DNA of 64,000 nucleotides from Bradyrhizobium sp. in8p8 (GTDB lineage Bacteria > Pseudomonadota > Alphaproteobacteria > Rhizobiales > Xanthobacteraceae). The notes beneath the pieces were generated by a model that ran no database searches, was not told where the DNA came from, and saw only the letters and a program-made list of their open reading frames with translations. How positions within the stretch are numbered: position 1 is the stretch's first letter; each line of letters starts with the position of its first letter. Where the stretch lies: NCBI RefSeq assembly GCF_000426845.1, contig NZ_AUGD01000020.1:1-64000 (forward strand), read 5' to 3'. Positions 26,828-35,225 of this stretch are shown here, in pieces. The position numbers and the translations under genes are program-made.

Positions 26828-27178
26828 CTAGTGCGCATCGTGCACCGCGCGGCTGTCCTTCGGCGCCTGCTCACGATCGGTCATGCTGTAGTCACGAATG
26901 ACGCTCGCAATGCGCAGATGATAGTCCGAGAAGATCTTGGCACGGCCTTTCGCCTGCGTGCGGCGATGCTCGATCGTGTTGCGCCAAGCCTCGACCGCGC
27001 CCTCATCCCGCCAGAACGACACCGATAGAATCTTGCCCTTCTCGCTCAGGCTCTCGAAGCGTTCGACCGAGATAAAGCCGTCCATGGTTTGCAGCAGAGG
27101 CTTCAGATCCGCCGCAAGGTCGAAATAGTCCTGGCGATGTTCCGGCTTGGGCCAGACCTCGAAGATCACGGCGATCAT
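26828..27178 (-). CDS. Antibiotic biosynthesis monooxygenase (ABM) domain protein
   Basis: 116-residue ferredoxin-like (dimeric alpha+beta) ABM protein. IAVIFEVWPKPEHRQDYFDL and FISVERFESLSEKGKILSVS are the family strands. Members are cofactor-free monooxygenases or heme-degrading or just small-molecule-binding; this one cannot be assigned. It is between NIPSNAP and ICL-like genes, with short gaps and the same direction. GGAG precedes the ATG. Confidence 0.8.
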   Translation of the reverse strand: MIAVIFEVWPKPEHRQDYFDLAADLKPLLQTMDGFISVERFESLSEKGKILSVSFWRDEGAVEAWRNTIEHRRTQAKGRAKIFSDYHLRIASVIRDYSMTDREQAPKDSRAVHDAH

Positions 27179-27202
27179 AGGCGTCTCCTGCTGTTGGTTG
27201 GC

Positions 27203-27511
27203 CTACAATACCACCTTGCGCAGGAATGTGCGCTCTTCGGCGAGGATGAATTTCTCAGACTCGGCAAAATTGAAGTTTGCCATGCCGTCGAGATCGACCC
27301 GCAGCCGTTTGCGATAGGCCTCGTAGGCCGCCAGGCTCTCGAACGAGATCAGGGCGGACGCGATGTTGTTGGTGCCCTCATGCGGCATGAAATAGCCGAT
27401 CAAGTCGCCGCCGCATCGCGGGATGATGGTAAGCCAGCGCTTCGAATATTCCTCGAATTGCGCCCGCTTGAAGGGATCTAGCTGGTAACGGATGAACACG
27501 GTAACGGACAT
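27203..27511 (-). CDS. NIPSNAP family protein
   Basis: 102-residue NIPSNAP-type dimeric alpha/beta-barrel protein (MSVTVFIRYQLDPFKRAQFE and LISFESLAAYEAYRKRLRVD). The function in bacteria is unknown; similar to ABM in fold. It is the first gene of the NIPSNAP, ABM, ICL-like cluster, with AGGAG ahead of the ATG. The ArsR-type regulator reads away from it across a repeat element. Confidence 0.8.
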   Translation of the reverse strand: MSVTVFIRYQLDPFKRAQFEEYSKRWLTIIPRCGGDLIGYFMPHEGTNNIASALISFESLAAYEAYRKRLRVDLDGMANFNFAESEKFILAEERTFLRKVVL

Positions 27512-27531
27512 GGGGTTCTCCTCGTTGCTCC

Positions 27532-27681
27532 GTCATTGCGAGCCAACGGGTCCGCGCGAAGCGCGGCCCGATGACAGGCTTCGCGAAGCAATCCAGGAAT
27601 CCCTCCGCTGGGACAGTCTGGATTGCTTCGTCGCCAGTGCAAAATTGCTTGGCAATTCTGTCACGGGTTGCTCGCAATGAC
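27532..27681. repeat. Intergenic inverted repeat, GTCATTGCGAG type
   Basis: 150-base element bounded by GTCATTGCGAG (27532-27542) and CTCGCAATGAC (27671-27681), exact complements. Inside, CTTCGCGAAGCAATCC and its inverse-related GGATTGCTTCG form more stems. This sequence type is widely repeated in Bradyrhizobium. Confidence 0.85.
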
Positions 27682-27738
27682 GACTTGAGTGAGGACTACG
27701 CGCTTGCCTCGCTACAATGCTTCGCCTATCATCGAACT

Positions 27739-28437
27739 ATGAAGGCAGGCCCAGACATCGCCATGGTCGCCTCGTTGGTCGGCGACCCCGCCCGCGCCAA
27801 TATGCTGACCGCGCTGATGAACGGCCGCGCGCTCACTGCGAGCGAGTTGGCGCAGGAGGCCGGCATCACACCGCAGACCGCGAGCTCGCATCTTTCGAAG
27901 CTGGAGGCAGGCGGCCTCGTCGCGCCGGAGAAGCAGGGCCGGCATCGCTACTACCGCCTCACCGACGACGACGTCGCCGGCGTGCTCGAGGGGCTTGCGG
28001 GACTTGCCGCGCGCACCGGCCACATGCGGGTGCGTACCGGACCGAAGGACCCGGCGCTGCGGCGCGCGCGGATTTGCTACGATCACCTCGCCGGCGATCT
28101 CGGCGTGCAGATGCTGGACTCGCTGCGACAGCGGCAGCTGGTCAGGCAGAAGAAACAGGACATCGAGCTCACCACCGAGGGGGCGCGTTTCCTTGCCAAA
28201 CATCTGCAGATCTCCCCCGACATGCTCAGCCACCCGCGCCGCCCGGTTTGCAAGGCCTGCCTGGACTGGAGCGAGCGGCGTCACCATCTCGCCGGCATGC
28301 TGGGCGCGACCCTGATGCAACGCTTTGCCGAGCTGAAATGGGCCACGCGCGATGCCACGCCGGGCAGCCGCGTGGTGAATTTCACCCGTATCGGCGAGAA
28401 GCAATTCGCCGCGCTGTTCGGGAATCGGCGGGACTGA
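27739..28437 (+). CDS. ArsR-type helix-turn-helix transcriptional regulator
   Basis: 232 residues. The N-terminal winged helix (about 8-85; ALTASELAQEAGITPQTASS is the helix-turn-helix) is ArsR-like, and a long C-terminal domain follows with CKACLDWSERRHHLAG (two Cys and two His close together). ArsR proteins of this long type are not metal sensors by rule, though a metal site in the CxxC segment is possible. It is divergent from the NIPSNAP, ABM, ICL-like genes and probably regulates them or itself. The start at 27739 is picked because the codons upstream belong to a repeat. Confidence 0.82.
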   Translation: MKAGPDIAMVASLVGDPARANMLTALMNGRALTASELAQEAGITPQTASSHLSKLEAGGLVAPEKQGRHRYYRLTDDDVAGVLEGLAGLAARTGHMRVRTGPKDPALRRARICYDHLAGDLGVQMLDSLRQRQLVRQKKQDIELTTEGARFLAKHLQISPDMLSHPRRPVCKACLDWSERRHHLAGMLGATLMQRFAELKWATRDATPGSRVVNFTRIGEKQFAALFGNRRD

Positions 28438-28487
28438 TCACGCGAGCCCTCGCGACGGCACACAATCCCGTGTGAACTCCTCCTCTC

Positions 28488-28567
28488 GTCATGGCCGGGC
28501 TTGACCCGGCCATCCACGTCTTTATTGCGGCTGGCACGTGGATGCCTGGGACGAGCCCGGGCATGAC
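28488..28567. repeat. Intergenic inverted repeat, GTCATGGCCGGG type
   Basis: 80-base element bounded by GTCATGGCCGGG (28488) and CCCGGGCATGAC (28567), with an inner pair CCACGT/ACGTGG. It ends 10 bases before the start of the hydrolase gene and supplies its leader. Confidence 0.8.
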
Positions 28568-28577
28568 GGAGATTTTG

Positions 28578-29585
28578 ATGAACCGCATCTTCTCGACTGC
28601 ACTTGCTGCCGTCCTCTTCAGCATCCCGCTTGCATCCCACGCCGCCGATACGAAGCCTCGCGAGCCCTATGGCATCGCGCTCGAAGGCTTCGCCTATCCC
28701 TACCCCGTGCATTTCATCCCGGTCGTCAACGACGGCGAGCCTCTCAGCATGGCCTATATGGATGTCGCCGCGGCTCAGCCGAACGGCCGCACCGTGGTGC
28801 TGCTGCATGGGCGCAATTTCCCATCGAGCTACTGGGCGCCTGTGATCGAGATGCTGAGCGAGGCGGGTTATCGCGTCGTGGTTCCGGACCAGATCGGCTT
28901 CGGCAAATCCTCCAAGCCGGCGGGCGAGCTGCACTTCGACAATCTGGCGCGCAACACCATGGCACTGCTCGATCATCTCAAGATCGACAAAGCCGAGATC
29001 GTCGCCCATTCGCTTGGCGGCATGCTGGGCGTGCGCATCGCGCGGGCCTACCCGAACCGCGTTGCCCATCTGGTGCTGACCGCGCCGATCGGACTCGAGG
29101 ACTACCGCCTCTACGTGCCGCCGACGCCGACAGAGAAGATGATGGAGACCGAGGACAAGCTCACGGCGGAGGGCTACCGGAAGCAGCTCCAGACCAACTA
29201 CGCGATCAAGCTGCCGGCGGACGCAATCACGCCGTTCATCGATGCCCGCTTCAACATCAAGGGCAGCCCGGATTATCCGCGCTGGCTGCGCGCCTTCGTC
29301 AGCTCCGGCCAGATGATCTACCGCGAGCCGGTCGCGCACGAGATCCCGCTCATCGCGCTGCCGACCCTGTTCATCATGGGCGCCGACGATCACAATGCTC
29401 CCGGCCGGCCGCTCGCGCCGGAGGCGCTGCGGGCCAAGATGGGGCAGAACGCTGAACTGGCGAAGATGCTGGCCGCGACGATGCGGAATGCGCGGGCGGA
29501 GGTAATCCCGGACACCGGCCATCTCGTCTTCCTTGAAGCGCCGGAGAGGTATAGGGAGCTGGTGCTGGGCTTTCTCGGCCGCTAG
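28578..29585 (+). CDS. Secreted alpha/beta hydrolase
   Basis: 335 residues. A Sec signal peptide (MNRIFSTALAAVLFSIPLAS, cleaved near residue 23) is followed by an alpha/beta-hydrolase fold with oxyanion segment LLHGRNFPSS, nucleophile Ser145 in AHSLGGM, acid Asp in GADDHN (about 270) and His315 in DTGHLVF. The cap domain (175-250) is large. The substrate is unknown; similar to periplasmic esterases or epoxide-type hydrolases. The start at 28578 puts the signal peptide at the N-terminus; the upstream frame is repeat sequence. Confidence 0.85.
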   Translation: MNRIFSTALAAVLFSIPLASHAADTKPREPYGIALEGFAYPYPVHFIPVVNDGEPLSMAYMDVAAAQPNGRTVVLLHGRNFPSSYWAPVIEMLSEAGYRVVVPDQIGFGKSSKPAGELHFDNLARNTMALLDHLKIDKAEIVAHSLGGMLGVRIARAYPNRVAHLVLTAPIGLEDYRLYVPPTPTEKMMETEDKLTAEGYRKQLQTNYAIKLPADAITPFIDARFNIKGSPDYPRWLRAFVSSGQMIYREPVAHEIPLIALPTLFIMGADDHNAPGRPLAPEALRAKMGQNAELAKMLAATMRNARAEVIPDTGHLVFLEAPERYRELVLGFLGR

Positions 29586-29777
29586 CGCCGCCGACGTCGC
29601 CTGAAGCCGCATGCGGAGAACGTTCATGCCGCATTCAGGTCATGATTGGCAGGTTTGGATCGCTACGTGTCGGCATGTTGCAGGATTTTAACGTGTCGAA
29701 TCGTGTCGCTTGATTCATTGTGCGCCAGAAGCGCCATGCCCCTGTGCCTGCCTCAAAGGACAAGAAGGAAGAATTCA

Positions 29778-30032
29778 ATGAAATACCTGTTTGCCGCCGT
29801 CATGCTCGCAAGCGCGGCCGTGGTCGGTTTCAGCGAAGCTGCCAGCGCAGCTGAAGGCTGCGGCCGAGGGTTCTATCGCGGTCCTTACGGTAATTGCCGC
29901 CCGATGCGTGGCGCTGTGGTCGTGCGCCCGGCACCCGTGGTGATCGCCCCGGCACCGGTCGTCGTGGTGCCGCGCGCCCGCGTGTGCCCCTACGGCTTCC
30001 GCTGGTACGCCGGTCGCTGCCGCCCGTTCTGA
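29778..30032 (+). CDS. Small secreted GCG_CRPN-type protein
   Basis: 84 residues. A signal peptide (to about residue 26, ASA) is followed by GCGRGFYRGPYGNCRPM, the GCG...CRP prefix of rhizobial repeat proteins, then a Val/Pro/Arg linker and the second Cys pair VCPYGFRWYAGRCRPF. Likely disulfide-bonded and periplasmic; the function is unknown. A strong terminator follows at 30058. Confidence 0.75.
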   Translation: MKYLFAAVMLASAAVVGFSEAASAAEGCGRGFYRGPYGNCRPMRGAVVVRPAPVVIAPAPVVVVPRARVCPYGFRWYAGRCRPF

Positions 30033-30057
30033 TATCCCTCCATTTTCGTTGCAGAAT

Positions 30058-30090
30058 GGCCGCGCGGCGGGAGCCTGCGCGGCCTTTTTT
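30058..30090 (+). terminator. Rho-independent terminator
   Basis: GGCCGCGC (30058-30065) pairs with GCGCGGCC (30077-30084), followed at once by six T (30085-30090). Confidence 0.9.
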
Positions 30091-30191
30091 GTGGGTGCGG
30101 CCCACGGCCCATCCGCCGTTGAACTGACGCGCGTCGGAATCGAAAGAGGACCGCCAGTGGCGATCCCCATCCAGTCCTCGACTTGGATTCC

Positions 30192-30500
30192 TTACCAATG
30201 ATGGCGGCGGTGCCAGCGTCGGCGATGCCGGCGCCAATGACGGCGGTGCCAGCCCCAGTGGCGGTGATGGCCATGCGCGTGGCGGCGATGCCCGTGCCAG
30301 TGGACCTGCTCGGGCGTCAGCTCGGCGGCTTCCTCCCCCGTAGTGACTGCGGGGTGAGCGTCGGGATTGCCTTGCGGCATGCGGGCGGGATCAGCGAGCG
30401 GATGCGGTGACAGCGGCGCGGCCTGCGCCGCGGATGCGGCGAAGGCGGCGGCGCCCGCCGTCAATCCCAATGCAAGTTTCAAAAAACTCCGGCGCTCCAT
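30192..30500 (-). CDS. Tat-exported His/Arg-rich protein
   Basis: 102 residues. The twin-arginine signal ERRSFLK with a hydrophobic core and AQA cleavage at about residue 27 is followed by a short acidic linker and a C-terminal 35 residues made almost only of His, Arg and Trp (HWHGHRRHAHGHH and on). His clusters suggest metal binding, which would fit folding before Tat export; this is inference. Alternate reading frames here are shadows. Confidence 0.65.
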   Translation of the reverse strand: MERRSFLKLALGLTAGAAAFAASAAQAAPLSPHPLADPARMPQGNPDAHPAVTTGEEAAELTPEQVHWHGHRRHAHGHHRHWGWHRRHWRRHRRRWHRRHHW

Positions 30501-30616
30501 GGCTTCTTCCTTCTTGGATCATCGTGCCTGTGATGCAGAAGGAGTGTCGCCGTGACGGCATGAACCGAGGCTGAATCGTGCATTCAGATTTATCGCGCCC
30601 AGCAGATGTCTTCGGC

Positions 30617-30931
30617 TTACCTCGCAAACGCCTGCGCCAGCACCAGCATTTCTCGCGTGCGCTTGACGTCGGGCCAGTCGCGATTGAAGTCGGCGACGAG
30701 CTGCTTCAAGACATCGCCCTCGAGCATAGCCGTAAGCTTCGCCTCGTCCTCGAATTCATACATGGCCTGGTGAATCGACGGGTCATCCAGACTCCAGAAT
30801 CGCCAAGCCTTGGCCACACCGAACGCCTTCACCGCGTCGGGCAGGTGTTCCCTCTCGTACCACCGGTCGAAGGCGGCGCGCTTGGCGGGATCGGTGACGA
30901 TGGCGCGAACGACGAAGAAGGCAGCGGGCAT
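30617..30931 (-). CDS. DUF4286-like small protein
   Basis: 104-residue protein beginning MPAAFFVVRAIVTDPAKRAA, then RWYEREHLPDAVKAFGVAKA and AMYEFEDEAKLTAML. The pattern is that of ferredoxin-like, dimeric alpha/beta-barrel proteins (DUF4286 or EthD type). It may bind a small molecule. The ATG at 30931 is chosen; it is divergent from the GST gene. Confidence 0.65.
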   Translation of the reverse strand: MPAAFFVVRAIVTDPAKRAAFDRWYEREHLPDAVKAFGVAKAWRFWSLDDPSIHQAMYEFEDEAKLTAMLEGDVLKQLVADFNRDWPDVKRTREMLVLAQAFAR

Positions 30932-31063
30932 CGGATTTCCTCCTGATTGTTTGAGCCAGGATAGCCGCTTCGGCGAGCGGCGACAAAAGAGTTCGTGCCG
31001 GTGTCGGAACGGGCCGCCTTCGATCGTCCTTCGCTTGGATCCCGAAACACACGGAGACAGCAA

Positions 31064-31717
31064 ATGGCCGACCTCACCCTGACCACCTTCAATTGGGTTC
31101 CCGACGCGCCGCGAGGCTTCGTGCGCGACCTCCGCGTGCGCTGGGCACTGGAGGAAGCCGGCCTGCCCTATCACGTTGCGAGCGTGCCTTTCGAGGATCG
31201 CGGGCCTGCCCACATCGCGCACCAGCCGTTCGGCCAGGTGCCGTGGCTGACCGACGGAGACATTTCGATCTTCGAGACCGGCGCGATCCTGCTGCATCTC
31301 GGCGGACTGAGCGAGAAGCTGATGCCGACGGATCCGCGCGGCCGCACTGAAGCGACGAAATGGGTGTTCGCTGCGCTCAATTCGGTGGAGATGGCGAGCC
31401 TGCCTTGGGCAATGTCGCAGTTCATGGGCCATCCGACCGATACGCCCGCGTGGAAATTCGTCGACGACTTCCTCAAGCTTCGGCTGAAGCACCTCGAGCC
31501 GGTGCTCGGCAGCCGCGAATGGCTGGCGGGCTCCTTCTCCGTCGCTGACATCCTGATGGCGGACGTGCTGCGCCCTGCCGACGGCTTCGACGGGCTGATG
31601 GACCATCCGGCCTGCCGCGCCTACCTCGCGCGCGCCACCGCCCGTCCCGCCTTCGCCAAGGCTCATGCCGATCAGATGGCACATTTTGCTATGGCGGATG
31701 CCAGGCGCGGGGCGTGA
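31064..31717 (+). CDS. Glutathione S-transferase family protein
   Basis: 217 residues with an N-terminal thioredoxin-like domain (RVRWALEEAGLPYHV, cis-Pro in FGQVPWLTDGD, glutathione-binding SIFETGAILLHL with ET in place of the usual ES) and a C-terminal helical domain (SFSVADILMADVLR, the N-capping box). The catalytic N-terminal residue near Arg/Ser 13-20 is not clear. The substrate is unknown. GGAG precedes the ATG at 31064; the in-frame upstream codons are not conserved. Confidence 0.85.
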   Translation: MADLTLTTFNWVPDAPRGFVRDLRVRWALEEAGLPYHVASVPFEDRGPAHIAHQPFGQVPWLTDGDISIFETGAILLHLGGLSEKLMPTDPRGRTEATKWVFAALNSVEMASLPWAMSQFMGHPTDTPAWKFVDDFLKLRLKHLEPVLGSREWLAGSFSVADILMADVLRPADGFDGLMDHPACRAYLARATARPAFAKAHADQMAHFAMADARRGA

Positions 31718-31808
31718 TCTGCCTCACACAATAAATCAGGCACTCGGACTAGAGTCGCCCCAGCTGGAACGAAGCCATTCGTCGCAGAACTCCTCTGAAA
31801 GGTGCCAC

Positions 31809-31961
31809 ATGCCCCGCATCGAATATCTCAAGCAACAGATTGCGCGCGCCGAGCGGCTGGCCAAGGCCATCCTCGACCGGCAGGCCGCCGAGCGGCTTCA
31901 AGCCTTCGCAGCCGAGTGCCGCACCGAATTGTCGGAGCTGACGTTCAAGCGGGCCGCGTGA
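31809..31961 (+). CDS. Small hypothetical protein, 50 aa
   Basis: Basic, helical 50-residue protein (IEYLKQQIARAERLAKAIL, then RQAAERLQAFAAECRTEL) with no Cys-rich or membrane part. It is typical of a short, uncharacterised Bradyrhizobium family. A GAAAGG-like ribosome-binding site stands before the ATG at 31809. Confidence 0.6.
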   Translation: MPRIEYLKQQIARAERLAKAILDRQAAERLQAFAAECRTELSELTFKRAA

Positions 31962-31977
31962 AGCGTGCTGGTGCGCC

Positions 31978-32325
31978 TCACACCAGCTTCAGCGGCGCAT
32001 CGGCAACGACGCGGAGATCAATGCTGCCAATCAACGCCGAACGCCGCGCCTCCGCCTCACTGATGGCCTCGTCCGTCTGCCGCAGCGTGCTGACGTTCGA
32101 ACCGAGCGAGACGATCCCGCCCAGCACCAGCGCGATCGATGCCAAGGCGGCGGTCTGACCGAAGCCAAAAAAGCCGAGGATCGTCACCAACAACAGCGTC
32201 GCCCCGCCGCCGATCGCGATCTTGGACGCGAGAATGTACTTCCGGCAGCGCTCGGCGATTTCGGCGAGCGCCTCGATCCGCGCTTCGATATCGGAAATCT
32301 CGCCAGCCGGATCGTCTTCGGTCAT
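31978..32325 (-). CDS. Hypothetical two-helix membrane protein
   Basis: 115 residues. A helical acidic N-terminus, two adjacent hydrophobic stretches (IAIGGGATLLLVTILGFFGF and AALASIALVLGGIVSLG) and a coiled-coil-like C-terminal part (RQTDEAISEAEARRSALIGS). The family is not recognised. Confidence 0.65.
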   Translation of the reverse strand: MTEDDPAGEISDIEARIEALAEIAERCRKYILASKIAIGGGATLLLVTILGFFGFGQTAALASIALVLGGIVSLGSNVSTLRQTDEAISEAEARRSALIGSIDLRVVADAPLKLV

Positions 32326-32433
32326 TGCATCCAGGATGCCAAATCAGAGGGACCTGTAGCCCGCATGAGCAAAGCAACATGGGACCTGAGTAAGGGCCCG
32401 GATGTCGCTGCGCTTATCCGGGCCACTTCCATC

Positions 32434-33966
32434 TCACAACGGCAGATTGTCGTGCTTCTTCGCCGGCATTTCCGTCTTCTTGTCCTTCAGCATCGCCAGC
32501 GCCCTTGCGATCCGTTTGCGGGTCGAGTGCGGCATGATGACGTCGTCGATATAGCCGCGCTCGGCGGCGATGAAGGGCGACAGGAAGCGGTCTTCATATT
32601 CCTTCGTTCGCGCGGCGATCTTGTCGGGGTCGCCGATGTCTGAGCGGAAGATGATCTCGACCGCGCCCTTGGCGCCCATCACCGCGATCTGGGCGGTCGG
32701 CCAGGCGTAGTTCATGTCGGCGCCGATTTCCTTCGACGCCATGACGTCGAAGGCGCCGCCATAGGCCTTGCGGGTGATGATGGTGACGAGCGGCACGGTG
32801 CACTGCGAATAGGCAAACAGCAGTTTCGCGCCGTGCTTGATCAGGCCGCCATATTCCTGCGCGGTGCCCGGCAGGAAGCCCGGCACGTCGACGAAGGTGA
32901 CGATCGGGATGTTGAAGGCGTCGCAGAAGCGCACGAAGCGCGCCGCCTTGCGGGAAGCGTCGGAGTCGAGCACGCCGGCGAGCACCATCGGCTGGTTGGC
33001 GACGAAGCCGACGGTGCGCCCCGCGATGCGGCCGAAGCCGGTGACGATGTTCTTGGCAAAGCTCTCCGCGATCTCGAAGAAGTCGCCCTCGTCCACGACC
33101 TTCAGGATCAGCTCCTTCATGTCATAGGGCTTGTTCGGATTATCGGGGATCAGCGTGTCGAGCGACATGTCGACGCGCTCGATGTCATCGAAGCTCGGCC
33201 ATTCCGGCACGCCGTCGGAGTTGTTGGACGGCAGGAAGTCGATCAGGCGCCGCATCTGCAACAGCGTCTCGACGTCGTTCTCGAAGGCGCCGTCCGCGAT
33301 CGAGGAGCGCGTGGCGTGCACCGAGGCGCCACCGAGCTCTTCCGCCGTGACGACCTCGTTGGTGACGGTCTTCACCACGTCGGGGCCGGTCACGAACATG
33401 TAGCTGGTGTTCTTCACCATGAAGATGAAGTCGGTCATGGCCGGCGAATAGACGTCGCCGCCGGCGCAGGGGCCCATGATGACGGAGATCTGCGGGATCA
33501 CGCCCGAGGCCAGCACGTTGCGGCGGAACACGTAGGAATAGCCGGCGAGCGCGGCGACGCCCTCCTGGATGCGGGCGCCGCCGGCGTCATAAAGGCCGAT
33601 GATGGGCGCCCTCGCCTTCATCGCCATGTCCTGGAGCTTGGTGATCTTCAGCGCGTGCGTTTCCGACAGCGAGCCGCCGAACACCGTGAAATCCTTGGCG
33701 AACACGAACGTCTTGCGGCCGTTGACGGTGCCCCAGCCCGTGACGACGCCGTCGCCGGGGATCTTGTTCTTCTCCATGCCGAACTCGGTGGAGCGGTGCT
33801 CGACGAACATGTCGAACTCCTCGAACGATCCCTTGTCGAGCAGGAGCTCGATGCGCTCGCGCGCGGTCAGCTTGCCGCGGGCGTGCTGCGCCTCGATGCG
33901 CTTCTCCCCGCCACCGAGCTTCGCGCCGGCACGACGATGTTCAAGGGCGTCCAGGATGTGCTTCAT
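32434..33966 (-). CDS. pccB: Acyl-CoA carboxylase carboxyltransferase (beta) subunit, propionyl-CoA carboxylase type
   Basis: 510 residues of the crotonase-fold carboxyltransferase family, two domains. It transfers CO2 from biotin to propionyl- (or acetyl-/methylcrotonyl-) CoA. Visible are GEKRIEAQHARGKLTARERI at the N-terminus, the oxyanion/substrate loop IIGLYDAGGARIQEGVAALA in domain 1 and FVDVPGFLPGTAQEYGGLI in domain 2. The biotin-bearing alpha subunit is not in the window. The ATG at 33966 is chosen; codons upstream are not conserved. Confidence 0.92.
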   Translation of the reverse strand: MKHILDALEHRRAGAKLGGGEKRIEAQHARGKLTARERIELLLDKGSFEEFDMFVEHRSTEFGMEKNKIPGDGVVTGWGTVNGRKTFVFAKDFTVFGGSLSETHALKITKLQDMAMKARAPIIGLYDAGGARIQEGVAALAGYSYVFRRNVLASGVIPQISVIMGPCAGGDVYSPAMTDFIFMVKNTSYMFVTGPDVVKTVTNEVVTAEELGGASVHATRSSIADGAFENDVETLLQMRRLIDFLPSNNSDGVPEWPSFDDIERVDMSLDTLIPDNPNKPYDMKELILKVVDEGDFFEIAESFAKNIVTGFGRIAGRTVGFVANQPMVLAGVLDSDASRKAARFVRFCDAFNIPIVTFVDVPGFLPGTAQEYGGLIKHGAKLLFAYSQCTVPLVTIITRKAYGGAFDVMASKEIGADMNYAWPTAQIAVMGAKGAVEIIFRSDIGDPDKIAARTKEYEDRFLSPFIAAERGYIDDVIMPHSTRKRIARALAMLKDKKTEMPAKKHDNLPL

Positions 33967-34332
33967 TTGCTCCCGCCAGTTCTTAAGTCTTACGCGATGC
34001 CGGGGTTCTAACACGGCATTTTGCGGGCCGGGAAGCGGCTTTCGGGCCTGCAGGGCTGCCTTGAGCAGCGTAAAAGCGCAAGGAAATACAAAGTTTTGCC
34101 TGGGAGGCGGAATGGAGCATGGATCGGCCGGGGTCACCCAGCTCGCGCGCTCGGCGGCAACAGGACACCAGATCGGCTTCCCGCCCGCGACCGGTGCCAC
34201 GGGCTCAATGAACATGCACCCAAGATCGCCATGGCCGGGCTTGCCTGCCTGGGAGCCAGGATTTCACGGCGAGGCGGAATGGCTGCAAGAGAACTGCTCG
34301 GCCTGCGTTCGCAGACGCGGCTGCGGATGGAG
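33967..34332. other. Intergenic region
   Basis: 366 bases between the start of the carboxyltransferase and the stop of the beta-lactamase, both on the minus strand. No clear hairpin, promoter hexamer or small gene is found. Some GC-rich inverted pieces (CCTGGGAGCCAGG, 34249-34261) may be remnants of repeats. Confidence 0.45.
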
Positions 34333-35160
34333 CTAGATCGCGCCGATATCGGCAAGGCAGGCCTGTGTCAGTGGCATGCGCTCACCGACGAGACGCGGCT
34401 CCTTGCAATCCATGTTGAGCGCGAAAACCGTGTGCGACTCGCCCTTCTCGGCCCAGCCGACCATCCAGCCGAGCGACGGCTCGCCGCGCTCGGCGCCCAG
34501 CAAACCGGACTTGGCGCGAATGACGCTGTCGCCGACCTTGGTCACCGGCAGGATATCGCAGACGAGATCCTGGCTGCGCTTGCTCACCGGCAGTGCGCGG
34601 CGGCGCAGCCTGTCGACGAAGTCGATCTGCTCGACCGGATCGATGCGCAAAGCCCCGGTGAGCCAGAACTGGTCGATGCCGCCGCCGATGTCGCGATTGC
34701 CGTAATCGAACTCGTCGACATATTTCTGCATGCGTTCCTGGCCGATGCGGCGCGCAATCTCCTGATAGACCGGCACCGCGCTGACTGCGATCGCACTGCG
34801 CAGCGTGTGATCCTTGTTCCAGGCCTCGATCGGACGCTTGACGCCGTCCCAGGGAAACACGTCCTTGTCGGGATCAGTGACCACGCCGGTCTCGAGCGCA
34901 ATCAGCGCGTTCGGAATCTTGAAGGTCGAGGCCGGCAGCTTGCCCTCACCCGATCGCTCCTTGTCACTTGCGACAACGAGATAGTCCTCGACCTTGTAGC
35001 CGACAAAGGTGCCTGACGTGCCGAGGTCGGTGAAGCGCTTTGCGATGCCCTCCCGAATTTCATTGCGCGGCGGCGCGACATGGGCAAGCGCACGCGATGG
35101 CAGGGCCGAGACTGCAGCGAGAAGACCGAGGGTAGAACGACGGGTCAGCAAAAGCGACAT
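34333..35160 (-). CDS. Class D (OXA-type) beta-lactamase
   Basis: 275-residue serine beta-lactamase with all class D motifs: Ser78 in STFK (78-81), SAV (127-129), YGN (153-155) and KSG (217-219, with Ser in place of Thr), and Trp115. Penicillin/cephalosporin hydrolysis in the periplasm is expected. The N-terminus TRRSTLGLLAAVSALP fits a twin-arginine signal, which would be unusual for an OXA enzyme. It appears chromosomal, with no mobile element or regulator near, so likely intrinsic. Confidence 0.88.
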   Translation of the reverse strand: MSLLLTRRSTLGLLAAVSALPSRALAHVAPPRNEIREGIAKRFTDLGTSGTFVGYKVEDYLVVASDKERSGEGKLPASTFKIPNALIALETGVVTDPDKDVFPWDGVKRPIEAWNKDHTLRSAIAVSAVPVYQEIARRIGQERMQKYVDEFDYGNRDIGGGIDQFWLTGALRIDPVEQIDFVDRLRRRALPVSKRSQDLVCDILPVTKVGDSVIRAKSGLLGAERGEPSLGWMVGWAEKGESHTVFALNMDCKEPRLVGERMPLTQACLADIGAI

Positions 35161-35225
35161 CCGTGAGCATGGAGAACCGGCGCGACCATGCAGCCGCTAC
35201 GTGGTGAAACGATGACGGGTGATCC

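Noticed and set aside
32833..34011. 392-codon plus-strand frame opposite pccB
   Set aside because: Antisense shadow; the carboxyltransferase on the minus strand is fully conserved.
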